A DNA stretch of 64,000 bases from assembly GCF_002266435.3 (NCBI RefSeq), contig NZ_CP029426.2:5796001-5860000 (forward strand). The letters run 5' to 3'. A model generated the notes under the pieces. It worked only from the letters and a program-made list of their open reading frames with translations, did not search any database and was not told the origin of the DNA. The DNA is from Bradyrhizobium amphicarpaeae. GTDB taxonomy: Bacteria > Pseudomonadota > Alphaproteobacteria > Rhizobiales > Xanthobacteraceae. A program made the position numbers and the translations under genes. How positions within the stretch are numbered: position 1 is the stretch's first letter; every line of letters starts with the position of its first letter. Shown here in pieces: positions 1 to 8,810 of the stretch.

Positions 1-1
1 C

Positions 2-1795
2 GCCTCCTATGCCGTGGCCGGACCCGGGTTCGGCATTGCTCAGGTCGCGGCCCTCATCGCAACCGCCGCGGTTGCAAATGTGCTCGTGCGGCTCTGCACA
101 CGCGCGATCGAGGCGTCAGAGCACAAGCGCGCCGCTACGCAATCGGCCGAGCTGGCGCAGGCCCGCAGCGACAGCGCGCAGATGATGCAAGCCGTCATCA
201 AGACCGCGCTCGATGCCTTCATTCAGATCGACGACAGCGGCGCCGTGCTGGAGTGGAGTTTTCAGGCCGAGGCCCTGACCGGATGGACGCGCCAGGAGGC
301 GCTCGGTGCCGACGCCGTCGATCTCATCGTCGCCGAGCCGCTGCGCGCCGCCTTCAGGCAGCGCATGGCGCGGCTGGTTCCGGAATTGTCGGACACACCT
401 TCCGGCCTGCGCTTCGAGCTCAACCTGATCCACAGGAACGGCGACCAGATCCTGGCCGAGGCGTCCAGCACGGTGTTGCGGCTGGGCGGACGCGTCATCG
501 TCAACACCTTCGTCAGGGACATCACCCGGAAGCGCGCTGCCGAGGAGCAGTTGGTGCAGTCCCAGAAGATGGAGGCGGTCGGGCAGCTCACCGGCGGCAT
601 CGCGCACGAATTCAACAACATGCTCACGGTAATCACGGGCACGATCGAGATCCTCGCCGACGCCGTCAGGGACAACCCGCCGCTTGCGACCATCACCAAG
701 CTGATCAGCGAGGCCGCCGATCGCGGCGCCGCGCTGACGTCGAGCCTGTTGTCCTTTGCCCGCAAGCAGGCGCTGCAACCGGCCGAGATCGACGTCAACC
801 AATTGCTCGAAGAGCTGGCCAAGCTGCTGCTGGCGACCTTCGACAAGAAGATCGAGATCGTCACCCGCCTCGACCGCAACGTCTGGCTCGCCTACGCCGA
901 CCGCGGCCAGTTGAGCTCGGCACTGCTCAACCTCGCCATTAACGCCCGCGACGCCATGCTGGAGGGCGGCAGGCTGACGCTGACGACACGCAACGTCGTG
1001 TTCGGCGTGCGCGAGGCCGTCGCGGTCGGCGCCGGCTATGCCGGCGACTATGTCGAGATCGAGATCGCCGATAGCGGCACCGGTATTCCCCAGGCCATCC
1101 TGGAGCGGATCTTCGATCCGTTCTTCTCGACCAAGGAGGTCGGCAAGGGCACGGGGCTCGGGCTCAGCATGGTGTTCGGCTTCGTCAAGCAGTCTGGCGG
1201 CGGCATCAAGGTCGCATCGGAAGAAGGCCGCGGCACCATCTTCACGCTCTATTTGCCGAAGGCGGAGATGAGCGCGCTACGCCCGACCGGCTATGACGAC
1301 CGCAAGATCGTGGGGGGCAAAGAAACCGTGCTCTGCGTCGAGGACGACCGCGACGTTCGCCACTACGTCACGGTCCAGCTCGAAGGCCTCGGCTACAAGG
1401 TCATCCCGGCCGCCAATGCGACCGAGGCGCTCGCAATTGCGGCCGAAGGCACGCCGTTCGACCTGCTCTTCACCGACATCGTGATGGCCGGCGGCATGAA
1501 CGGACGGGAGCTCGCCGAGCAGATGGTGGCGGCGCGGCCGTCACTGCGCGTGCTGTTCACCTCCGGCTACGCCTACGACTCGCTGCACACGCAGGGCCGC
1601 GCCACCATGGGCGCGCCGCTGCTGCGAAAGCCATATCGCAAGGCCGAGCTCGCCCGCATGCTGCGCCGCAGCCTCGACACCGCCGTCGATTCCGCCGGCG
1701 ACGCCATCCCGACGCCCTACTCGGTGCAGGCGGATGTCGAAGCGTTCCTGCGCAGGCAGGCGGCGGAGGACGACGGCACGCGACCACGGAAATAG
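2..1795 (+). CDS. Hybrid sensor histidine kinase (PAS-HisKA-HATPase-REC), 5' end outside window
   Basis: The reading frame is open from base 2, so the gene probably starts upstream of the window. A GTG at 14 is the first internal start candidate, but the residues before it and the hydrophobic stretch after it look like the end of a membrane sensor region. Numbering from that GTG, a PAS domain covers about 55-165. The HisKA H-box (GGIAHEFNN) has phospho-acceptor His198. The HATPase has an N box (NLAINARDAM) and G boxes (DSGTGIP, GKGTGLGLSM). The C-terminal receiver (about 440-555) has phospho-acceptor Asp488 in FTDIVM and a conserved Lys in RKPYRK. This is the layout of soluble-output hybrid kinases that self-phosphorylate and pass phosphate to their own receiver. 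The signal sensed cannot be told from the part visible. Confidence 0.9.
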   Translation, partial: ASYAVAGPGFGIAQVAALIATAAVANVLVRLCTRAIEASEHKRAATQSAELAQARSDSAQMMQAVIKTALDAFIQIDDSGAVLEWSFQAEALTGWTRQEALGADAVDLIVAEPLRAAFRQRMARLVPELSDTPSGLRFELNLIHRNGDQILAEASSTVLRLGGRVIVNTFVRDITRKRAAEEQLVQSQKMEAVGQLTGGIAHEFNNMLTVITGTIEILADAVRDNPPLATITKLISEAADRGAALTSSLLSFARKQALQPAEIDVNQLLEELAKLLLATFDKKIEIVTRLDRNVWLAYADRGQLSSALLNLAINARDAMLEGGRLTLTTRNVVFGVREAVAVGAGYAGDYVEIEIADSGTGIPQAILERIFDPFFSTKEVGKGTGLGLSMVFGFVKQSGGGIKVASEEGRGTIFTLYLPKAEMSALRPTGYDDRKIVGGKETVLCVEDDRDVRHYVTVQLEGLGYKVIPAANATEALAIAAEGTPFDLLFTDIVMAGGMNGRELAEQMVAARPSLRVLFTSGYAYDSLHTQGRATMGAPLLRKPYRKAELARMLRRSLDTAVDSAGDAIPTPYSVQADVEAFLRRQAAEDDGTRPRK

Positions 1796-1920
1796 CGCGG
1801 CGTCGGCAAAATCTTCATGCTGCACGGCAGCAGGCGCTTCGCGGATTCGTTTAGCGGATAGACAGGCGCCCCTTTGATGGCCGAAGCTCCAACCTCGCCG
1901 GAATCCAATGGGAGCATGCG

Positions 1921-2370
1921 ATGACTGCACTCGAAAAAGGCATTACCGCTAACGGCACGGGCTATGGCGGCAAGAGCTGGAACATTCTGGGCCAGGTCTA
2001 TTTCCCCAAGGCTGTCACCGACTCCACCTTCGCGTTCGAGACCAACAGCGATCCCGGCCAGTTCGTGCCGGTGCACATCCATCCGACCCAGGACGAGTTC
2101 ATCCTGGTGCAGGAAGGCACGCTCGACCTCAAGCTCGACGGCAAATGGGTCAAGGCTCACGCCGGCGATCTCGTGCGCCTGCCGCGCGGTATTCCGCACG
2201 GCTATTTCAACAAGTCCGACAAGCCGGCCCGCGCGCTGTTCTGGGTCTCGCCGATGCAGAAGCTGGAGGCGCTGTTCGAGCAGCTGCACAATCTGACCGA
2301 CCCTGCCGAGGTCGTGCGCATCTCGGCGCTGCACGAGGTCGACTTCCTGCCGCCCGAGGCCAACGACTAG
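1921..2370 (+). CDS. Cupin domain protein
   Basis: A 149-residue single-domain cupin. The metal-binding cupin motif 1 is visible as His52, His54 and Glu59 (VHIHPTQDE), and motif 2 contributes His93 (PRGIPHGY). The glycine-rich turns between strands (QEGTLDL, HAGDLVRLPRG) are typical of the cupin_2 family. It has no signal peptide, so it is probably cytoplasmic. A purine-rich stretch (GGGAGC) lies just before the ATG. Members include dioxygenases, isomerases and binding proteins, so neither substrate nor reaction can be assigned. The gene stands alone, 126 bases after the kinase and about 100 bases before the flavin monooxygenase. Confidence 0.85.
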   Translation: MTALEKGITANGTGYGGKSWNILGQVYFPKAVTDSTFAFETNSDPGQFVPVHIHPTQDEFILVQEGTLDLKLDGKWVKAHAGDLVRLPRGIPHGYFNKSDKPARALFWVSPMQKLEALFEQLHNLTDPAEVVRISALHEVDFLPPEAND

Positions 2371-2473
2371 CCTCCTCGTCCATCTTCATCGGCTTGCAGA
2401 ATCGCCGGCCGCGCGCCTTGCGGCCGAACGAGGCCGCTTGCGCGCGAAACACACATCGATTGCGAGCAATCCC

Positions 2474-3964
2474 ATGGTCAGCCCCAAGCATGTCTGCGTG
2501 ATCGGCGCCGGCGTCTCCGGCCTTGCTGCCGCCAAGGCGTTCTCCAGCCGCGGCCATCGCGTCACCATCGTCGAGCGCAGTGGCGATCTCGGCGGCGTCT
2601 GGGAGCCGGCGCGCTCCTATCCCGACGTACAGACCCAGAGCCCGAAGGAACTCTACCGCTACACCGACCGCGCCATGCCGGAGGCCTATCCGGAATGGCC
2701 GACCGGGCCGCAGGTTCATGCCTATCTCGCCGACTACGCCAAGAGCTTTGGTCTCGACCGTATGCTGCGCCTCGGCACCGAAGTTGCCGACATGGCGCGG
2801 CGTGCCGACCGCAGGCCAGGCTGGACGCTCGCGCTGAAGGACAAGGACGGCGCGAGCGCGAGCGAGGATTTCGATTTCGTCGCGGTCTGCACTGGCCAGT
2901 TCAACGAGCCGCGCGAGCTGCATTGCCCGGGCGAGGACGGCTTCCGCGCGCAGGGCGGCCAGATCCTGCACTCATCGAAATACGGCGATCCCGTGCTGGC
3001 GAAGGGACGCCGCATCGCCGTGCTCGGCGGCTCGAAATCGGCGACCGACATCGCGGTCAACGCGGTGAAATCGGGCGCGCGCGAGGTGACCATCGTGATG
3101 CGCGAGCCGGTCTGGCGCATCCCCTATTTCATCGGCGGCCTCGTGAATTTCAAGCGCATCCTCTACATCCGCGCGCAGGAGGAGATGTTTCCGGGCTGGG
3201 GCATCAGTGCGATGACACGGCTCGCGCACCGCATCGCGGCGCCGCTGGTGTGGGCGAACTGGCGCGGGCTGGAGAGCCTGCTGAAGGCGCAGCTCAAGCT
3301 TGGCCGCTGCAACATGGTGCCGAAGGAGCGGATCGAGGACGGCGTCAACTGCTCGGTGCCGATCGCAACGCCCGGCTTCTATCCGATGGTCGCCGACGGC
3401 CGCATCAAGGCCGTGTTCGGCACGTTCGATCATTATGACGGCGACAGCATCGTCATGAGCGGGGGCGAGCGCGTGGGCGCGGATGTCGCGGTGCTCGCGA
3501 TCGGCTACAAGCTCGGCGTGCCGTTCCTGCCGGAGGCCTACAGGAAGAAGCTGGTCGACGCCGACGGGCAGTACCGGCTCTACCGCCTGATCGCAAATCC
3601 TGATCTGCCCGAGCTCGGCTTCGTCGGCTTCAACTCATCGTTCTGCACCGTGCTCTGCGCCGACCTCGCCGCCAACTGGCTGGTGCGTTACGCCGACGGT
3701 CAGCTCGCCAACCAGCCGACGGAGCAGCAGATGCGCGACAACATCGAGATGATGCTGCACTTCAAGCGCGTCGAGCGGCCGGCCGCAGGCGTCTATGGCG
3801 GCCTCTGTGTCGCGCCCTATCACTACCGCCATTTCGACGAGCTGATGGCCGACATCGGCGCGAAGAACCAGAAGCGCGGCGGGCTCGCGGGGCACTTCCA
3901 GCCGCCGGACGCGGATGCCTATGCGACATTCCTGGCGACGGCGCCGGAATACCGGGCAGCATAA
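2474..3964 (+). CDS. FAD-dependent monooxygenase, FMO/Baeyer-Villiger type
   Basis: A 496-residue flavoprotein. The N-terminal FAD Rossmann motif GAGVSG is at residues 11-16. The NADPH-binding glycine motif (VLGGSKSATD) starts near 183. Between them the FMO-like fingerprint appears as the CTGQFNEP and ILHSSKYGD segments. FMO-type enzymes use NADPH and O2 to oxygenate soft nucleophiles or ketones; the substrate here is unknown. I chose the ATG at 2474 because it places the FAD motif at the usual distance from the N terminus. The frame stays open upstream to a TTG at 2438, and neither start has a strong ribosome binding site. No redox partner is needed or seen nearby. Confidence 0.85.
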   Translation: MVSPKHVCVIGAGVSGLAAAKAFSSRGHRVTIVERSGDLGGVWEPARSYPDVQTQSPKELYRYTDRAMPEAYPEWPTGPQVHAYLADYAKSFGLDRMLRLGTEVADMARRADRRPGWTLALKDKDGASASEDFDFVAVCTGQFNEPRELHCPGEDGFRAQGGQILHSSKYGDPVLAKGRRIAVLGGSKSATDIAVNAVKSGAREVTIVMREPVWRIPYFIGGLVNFKRILYIRAQEEMFPGWGISAMTRLAHRIAAPLVWANWRGLESLLKAQLKLGRCNMVPKERIEDGVNCSVPIATPGFYPMVADGRIKAVFGTFDHYDGDSIVMSGGERVGADVAVLAIGYKLGVPFLPEAYRKKLVDADGQYRLYRLIANPDLPELGFVGFNSSFCTVLCADLAANWLVRYADGQLANQPTEQQMRDNIEMMLHFKRVERPAAGVYGGLCVAPYHYRHFDELMADIGAKNQKRGGLAGHFQPPDADAYATFLATAPEYRAA

Positions 3965-4052
3965 CAATTCCGGCTGAGCGGGATTTGCATCTCGCCAGCC
4001 CTCACATTGGATGCTTACGATCCCTGGCCATCGAATCGACAGGGAAACGGCC

Positions 4053-5120
4053 ATGGGATCCAGACGTCTCGCAATCCTTGCGGCTATTGCCATCCTGGTC
4101 GCGGCACCCGCCGTCGCACAACAGCGCGCGCTCACGCCCCGGCAATCCGAGGCGGTCGGCGCCTATGACAAGGCGCTCGCCGATTTCAAATCGATCCTTG
4201 CCGAGCGGCGGCGCCAGATCGAGGCGAAGCAGCCGCTGCCGAACCTGCCGGGACAGGCGCTCTATCTGGCCCGCGTCGCCGTGATCAGCACCTACAAGGA
4301 TCTCACCGATGCGATTCCGTCGCGGATCGGGCGGCCCAACAAGTTCGAGATTCCGCCGGCCTATTTCGATGCCGATATCGAGCCGCTGATCGACGAATAT
4401 TCGAACTTGTTCGACGTCATGGAGGCGCCGCCCGCCAATGCGCAGAATTCGGCGACGCCGTTCAAGGACGTCGTCGATCTCGCCACGGTGATCGCGCGCG
4501 CCAAGGGACTTGCGCCTGAGCATGCCGCGGCTGCGGGTCGCATCAGCCTCGGGCTGTTCTTTGCCGAAACCAACGGCAAGCAGAACGTCCGCAACGGCCG
4601 CTCGAACACCTATATGGGCAGCTTCCAGACCGGCCCCTCCGAAGACCGCAACGGCCACAGGAAATGGCAGGCCATCAAGGGCGAGATCGCGGCGATCGAT
4701 CCGCACCTGAGCACGCGCGACGACAAGGAGGAGGCGCGCGCCCGCGGCACCGATCACCGCTTCAACCACTGGACCAACGTGCGCGACGGCCTGATGAACG
4801 CGCATGCGGATGTGTTCCGCGAGATCCCTGGAATCGTGAAGACGCTGCCTGATACGATCGACCAGATGAAGCTGTTCGAGCTGATCCAGATCGTGCCGAC
4901 GCCGACGCGCGCGGCGCTGAAGTCGGGCGATCTCCTGAATTACAGGGTGTCGAGCCCGACGATCATGAAGCACCTGCGCAACAACAGCATCTTTGCGTTT
5001 GGACAGGCCGACCGGGCGAAAACCTCTGCCAGCTACCGCGAGATCCTCGCGGCGATGTGGCTGTTCAACCGCAAGTTCGAGAAGGCGATGGCGAAATATG
5101 CGGAGATCAGAGGACGATAG
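4053..5120 (+). CDS. Secreted protein of unknown function, possibly lysozyme-like
   Basis: A 355-residue protein with a clear Sec signal peptide (MGSRRLAILAAIAILVAAPAVAQ). The ATG at 4053 is preceded by AGGGAAA at good spacing, so it is preferred over the longer frame. The mature part is soluble and mostly helical. A central segment contains an acidic residue followed by Asn/Gly-rich turns (FFAETNGKQN, then NTYMGSFQTGP). This loosely recalls the Glu-to-Gly-Ser/Gln pattern of goose-type lysozymes and lytic transglycosylases, but that is only a weak resemblance seen by eye. No enzyme function is claimed. A strong intrinsic terminator follows directly, so this is a single-gene unit or the end of one. 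Confidence 0.75.
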   Translation: MGSRRLAILAAIAILVAAPAVAQQRALTPRQSEAVGAYDKALADFKSILAERRRQIEAKQPLPNLPGQALYLARVAVISTYKDLTDAIPSRIGRPNKFEIPPAYFDADIEPLIDEYSNLFDVMEAPPANAQNSATPFKDVVDLATVIARAKGLAPEHAAAAGRISLGLFFAETNGKQNVRNGRSNTYMGSFQTGPSEDRNGHRKWQAIKGEIAAIDPHLSTRDDKEEARARGTDHRFNHWTNVRDGLMNAHADVFREIPGIVKTLPDTIDQMKLFELIQIVPTPTRAALKSGDLLNYRVSSPTIMKHLRNNSIFAFGQADRAKTSASYREILAAMWLFNRKFEKAMAKYAEIRGR

Positions 5121-5166
5121 TCTCGCCAGCGAACCTTATTGGCTTGCCACGGTCCGTACGTGCGAA

Positions 5167-5196
5167 GGGCGACCGGCTTGACCGGTCGCCCTTTTT
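5167..5196 (+). terminator. Rho-independent terminator
   Basis: A perfect 10-bp stem (GGGCGACCGG paired with CCGGTCGCCC) with a 5-base loop is followed at once by TTTTT. It lies 46 bases after the stop of the secreted protein gene that ends at 5120. The T tract is only on the plus-strand side, so it serves that gene and not the outer membrane protein gene converging from the right. Confidence 0.9.
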
Positions 5197-5253
5197 CTCA
5201 TTTTCACGTCGCCTGGATCAATGATGACAAATCCGCGGCCGCGCCAGTGGTCC

Positions 5254-6021
5254 TCAGTAACGCGACAAGCCCGGCCCGCCGAAGCGATAGTTGATGCGCG
5301 CAGTGACGATATCCAGGTCCTGACCAATGCTGTTGGTCGTGGCAACCCCCGCAGGGGCGGCCGCAAAGCCTAGAGTCCGACGATCGAGGAAGATGTGATC
5401 ATATTCCACGCCCACCGACCAATTGGGAGCGAAACCGTACTCCACGCCGGCGCCGACGGTAGCTCCCCACCGCGTATCGCTGCTGCTGTTGATCAACGCA
5501 TTGGTCGCCGTGAAGGTGTGGGTGTAGCGGCTATCCACCACGGCCGCGCCGCCCTTCGCATATAGCAGCACGTTGTTCCAAGCCCAACCGACTTGGCCCG
5601 TGAAAAGACCGAAGGCACGCACCCGGGAATTGATGGTGAGGTCGCCCGGCGCGAACACGAAGGCAGGCGACGACACCCGCGATCCGTTCAAGTCGGCCCA
5701 ATCACCCTGCGCCTCCAATCCGAACACCCAGGACGCCGACTGCCAGCGATATCCGATCTGACCGCCCGCGACGGCGCCGTCTGCATCGTGACATCCCTCG
5801 CTTGCCGTAGCGGGAACGCCTGCGAAGCTCACGAAGTCCCAGCAGTTGCGGCTGGTGCCGTATCCGCCGTTGCCGCCGATGTAGAAGCCGCTCCAATCGT
5901 AAAGCGCTGCGACCGCGGGCGGCGCTTTAACGTAGGGCCTTGCCGCCATATCAGCGGCGTCAGCATGGGTACTCAACGCCAGTGCCGCCACTGCGGCACC
6001 GGCAAGCATTGTTTTTTTCAT
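5254..6021 (-). CDS. Outer membrane beta-barrel protein (Omp31/OmpA-like porin family)
   Basis: A 255-residue protein. The chosen ATG at 6021 gives a classic signal peptide (MKKTMLAGAAVAALALSTHADA), and AAGGGGA lies 8 bases upstream of it. The mature protein starts with a short Pro/Ala-rich linker (RPYVKAPPA). It then shows the WSGFYIGGNGGYG opening typical of rhizobial Omp25/Omp31/RopB-type 8-stranded barrels, followed by alternating aromatic and glycine strands (WVFGLEAQGDW, VGAGVEYGFAPNWSVGVEYDH) and a C-terminal strand ending in an aromatic residue. Expected location is the outer membrane. Bradyrhizobium carries many paralogues, so a specific role cannot be given. Confidence 0.9.
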   Translation of the reverse strand: MKKTMLAGAAVAALALSTHADAADMAARPYVKAPPAVAALYDWSGFYIGGNGGYGTSRNCWDFVSFAGVPATASEGCHDADGAVAGGQIGYRWQSASWVFGLEAQGDWADLNGSRVSSPAFVFAPGDLTINSRVRAFGLFTGQVGWAWNNVLLYAKGGAAVVDSRYTHTFTATNALINSSSDTRWGATVGAGVEYGFAPNWSVGVEYDHIFLDRRTLGFAAAPAGVATTNSIGQDLDIVTARINYRFGGPGLSRY

Positions 6022-6230
6022 GTCTAGTCCCCTTGGGCTGAAATGCCGTAACAACTAGACACCATTGAGCGGCGCTTCGCTGTAACCGTGAAAACACGGG
6101 CATACTGGACGTTGGGCCGCGAGAGTTCCTCCCAGCGCTTAGCGTTCGGAACGAAAAACCGAACTGAATCAATGAAGCACAGCATCCGACGTGCCCAGCA
6201 TATCGGAACTCAGATTTGGCTGAGGCGGCG

Positions 6231-6410
6231 CTATCTGTCTTTCCGCACCGAAAAACGGTTCTTGCGCTTTTCGAACGCGAGGTACTTTTCGATCGTGGCC
6301 TGAAGTTCATCGGCCAATTCCAACCGCCGCTCAGGTGTGTTGAGGCCGCGCTGAAGTTCGAGCACCCGGCCGGCCATTTCCTGGCAGATCTTCGCAAGCG
6401 TTTGGTTCAT
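6231..6410 (-). CDS. Small hypothetical protein, 59 aa
   Basis: A short frame starting MNQTLAKICQEM, with GGAAG about 8 bases upstream of the ATG. The product is charged and predicted almost wholly helical (VLELQRGLNTPERRLELADELQATI is cut here by regular Leu/Glu spacing), ending in a basic tail. It has no signal peptide, Cys pair or recognisable domain. The frame extends 8 codons upstream, but the ribosome binding site favours the internal ATG. It stands alone between the outer membrane protein and the solute-binding protein genes. It reads like a real small protein, but no function can be named. Confidence 0.55.
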   Translation of the reverse strand: MNQTLAKICQEMAGRVLELQRGLNTPERRLELADELQATIEKYLAFEKRKNRFSVRKDR

Positions 6411-6555
6411 AGACAGCTTCCCTCGGTCTCTCAAACGAGAGGAAGTCGGTCTTGGATCACATCCAATCCAAGCCCAGGAGAACTCGTGCCCGGGCGAAGC
6501 GATCCGCGATTGCCCGTAAAAGGCAAGGCGATCGCGCGTCTCACTCCACCCGAAC

Positions 6556-7347
6556 CTACTCCGTCCGGATCGGCGAATCCTTCAAGCCGTTGTCGTCATA
6601 GGCTTTGCGCAGCGTGCCGTTGGTCGTCGCGTCCGTCATGAACTTGGCGACAAAAGCCAGCGCCTCCTTGTGGCCCAGCGGTACGGCGACGGCGGTCACC
6701 GTCTTCTTGAACGTCTCGTCCAGCACCTTTGTCCCCGGAATCTTCAACGCCATCTTGTTGAGCTGGTCGCGCGACAGGGCGAAGGCGTCGATCTCGCCGC
6801 TCTTGAGCAGCCCGAAGATCTCGTCATAGGTCTGATAGCCGGTGACCTTGGCGTGCTTCAGATGCGCGATGGCGCCGCGCATGGTGGTCGTGGCGTTGAC
6901 GGCGGCGACCTTGATGCCGGGCTGGTCGAGCGTTGCAAAGTCGGTGACCGCCGAGCCTGATTTGACGATGTAGGTGGCGTCGGCGACCTCGTAGATCGGG
7001 CCGAACAGCATCTTCGTCTCGCGCTCGGGATCCTTGGGCAGCCAAGTCACGTCCCATGTCCCCTTGCCGGCCGCATCGGTGATCTGCCCGGAATTCTGGT
7101 GCGCGACATATTCGACGGGGACGCCGAGCTGGGCGGCCATCGCCTTGCCGAGATCGACGGGCACGCCGGCATAGCCGGTGCCGGTCCTGGTCGACCAAAA
7201 CGCCCCGCCCGCGGGGCTGATGGCGATCGCGACCCGCAGTCTGCCGGTCGGCGCGATATCGCCCTTCAAGCCATCGGCTAGCGCGGGCATGGCGAGCATC
7301 GCGGCGAGAGCGAGGCCGGCGATGGCCGACCCGAGGGGCGCTGGCAT
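6556..7347 (-). CDS. ABC transporter substrate-binding protein, family 3
   Basis: A 263-residue periplasmic protein with a Sec signal peptide (hydrophobic run about 7-24 ending PALA). It has the two-lobed SBP_bac_3 pattern: RLRVAIAISP at the start of lobe 1, a GVPVDLGKAMAAQLG helix, WDVTWLPKDPER at the hinge region, then a KVAAVNATTTM ligand-binding loop and SGEIDAFALS in lobe 2. Such proteins usually bind polar amino acids or related small anions. GAGGAG precedes the ATG. No permease or ATPase gene is near, so it is an orphan here, working with a transporter encoded elsewhere or as a sensor input. It diverges from the RND adaptor gene across 258 bases. Confidence 0.85.
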   Translation of the reverse strand: MPAPLGSAIAGLALAAMLAMPALADGLKGDIAPTGRLRVAIAISPAGGAFWSTRTGTGYAGVPVDLGKAMAAQLGVPVEYVAHQNSGQITDAAGKGTWDVTWLPKDPERETKMLFGPIYEVADATYIVKSGSAVTDFATLDQPGIKVAAVNATTTMRGAIAHLKHAKVTGYQTYDEIFGLLKSGEIDAFALSRDQLNKMALKIPGTKVLDETFKKTVTAVAVPLGHKEALAFVAKFMTDATTNGTLRKAYDDNGLKDSPIRTE

Positions 7348-7605
7348 GTCATGGTCTCCTCGCCTGTTTTTCTTGTCATTTGATCTTCTTGGTTTTGATC
7401 TCGTCGCGCCGCCGTCATGGCGCGATGGCTGACATAATTCTGGTCGATCATGCGCCCGATGAAAAGCGCTTTGTCATGGGGGCCGTCGCAAGCACACCGT
7501 CGTTTCCGGCGCAAGGCCGATGACCGCCATGGCCATGGTGGTTCCACGGGCTGCGGTTTGTTGGTAGCCTGCCGCATCGACAAGATTTCCATCGGGGGCG
7601 ACCGA

Positions 7606-8799
7606 ATGACCTCAGCAAATCCCGCATCTTCCGCAAGGCGACATCGCGCGTGGAGGCATTCCGGGCTGGCTCTGGCCGCAGCGGCGTCCGTGGTTTTGCT
7701 GGCCGGCTGCGAGGACAAGAACACCTTCGTGGCGCCGCCGCCACCTAAGGTGGACGTGGCAACGCCGGTGCAGCGCGCCGTGACGCGCTACATCGAGGCC
7801 ACCGGCAACACCGCGCCGGTCAAGAGCGTCGACCTCGTCGCACGGGTGCAAGGCTTCCTGCAATCGATCGATTATCAGGACGGTACCTTCGTCAAGCAGG
7901 GCACCCAGCTGTTCACGATCGAGCCGGAGACCTACAAGCTCAAGCTGGAGCAGGCGCAGGCGGCCGAAGCCGGCGCGCAGGCCTCCGTCCGGCAGACGGA
8001 AGCCGATTACAAACGGCAGGCCGATCTGGTGCAACGCCAGGCGGTCTCGCAGGCCACGCTCGACACGTCGACTTCGAATCGCGACAACGCGCAAGCCAAT
8101 CTGCAGCAGGCGCAGGCCAACACCAGGCTCGCCGAGGTCAATTACGGTTACACCAAGGTGACGGCGCCGTTCGACGGCGTCGTCAGCGCCCATATGGTCT
8201 CGATCGGTGAGCTCGTCGGCGTTTCCTCCCCGACCCAGCTCGCCACCATCGTCGCGATGGATCCGATCTACGTGAACTTCACCGTCAACGAGCAGGATGT
8301 CTTGCGCATCCGCGCCGAAGCGACCCGCCGGGGATTGACGCCGGCCAACCTCAAGCAGTTTCCGATCCAGATCGGCCTTCAGACCGAAACCGGCTATCCG
8401 CACGAGGGCCATCTCGACTACGTCGCGCCGACTCTCAATCAATCGACCGGCACGCTGGCGGTGCGCGGCCTCATCCCCAATGACAAGCGGGTGCTGCTGC
8501 CCGGCTATTTCGCCCGGGTCCGCGTGCCCTTCGACCAGGAGAAGAGCGCGCTCCTCGTCCCCGACACCGCGCTCGGCAGCGACCAAGGCGGCCGCTATCT
8601 GCTGGTGGTCAACGGCGACAACGTCGTCGAGCAGCGCAAGGTGCAGATCGGCCCGGTCGACAACGGACTGCGCGTCATCGAGACCGGCCTCAAGCCGGAG
8701 GACCGCGTCGTCATCGCCGGGCTGCTGCGGGTGATCCCGGGCCAGAAGATCGATCCGCAGGTGACGAAGATCGAGCAGCCGCAAGCCTCGAACAAGTAA
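7606..8799 (+). CDS. RND efflux periplasmic adaptor (membrane fusion protein), lipoprotein
   Basis: A 397-residue AcrA/MexE-type adaptor. The N terminus has a lipoprotein signal with a lipobox (LLAGC), so it should be anchored in the inner membrane by a lipidated Cys. Then come the lipoyl half-motif (VKSVDLVARVQGFLQSI), a long Ala/Gln-rich coiled-coil hairpin (about 100-165), the second lipoyl half (VTAPFDGVVSAHMV), beta-barrel and membrane-proximal domains. The ATG at 7606, after GGGGG, was chosen because it gives the signal peptide; the open frame upstream has no support. It is 11 bases before the pump gene, forming one operon. No outer-membrane TolC-type gene is in the window. Confidence 0.93.
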   Translation: MTSANPASSARRHRAWRHSGLALAAAASVVLLAGCEDKNTFVAPPPPKVDVATPVQRAVTRYIEATGNTAPVKSVDLVARVQGFLQSIDYQDGTFVKQGTQLFTIEPETYKLKLEQAQAAEAGAQASVRQTEADYKRQADLVQRQAVSQATLDTSTSNRDNAQANLQQAQANTRLAEVNYGYTKVTAPFDGVVSAHMVSIGELVGVSSPTQLATIVAMDPIYVNFTVNEQDVLRIRAEATRRGLTPANLKQFPIQIGLQTETGYPHEGHLDYVAPTLNQSTGTLAVRGLIPNDKRVLLPGYFARVRVPFDQEKSALLVPDTALGSDQGGRYLLVVNGDNVVEQRKVQIGPVDNGLRVIETGLKPEDRVVIAGLLRVIPGQKIDPQVTKIEQPQASNK

Positions 8800-8810
8800 G
8801 GGCTGCAGCC

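Noticed and set aside
7450..7605. N-terminal extension of the RND adaptor
   Set aside because: The open frame upstream encodes no signal peptide and is rich in Arg/His/Gly; the ATG at 7606 gives a clean lipoprotein signal.
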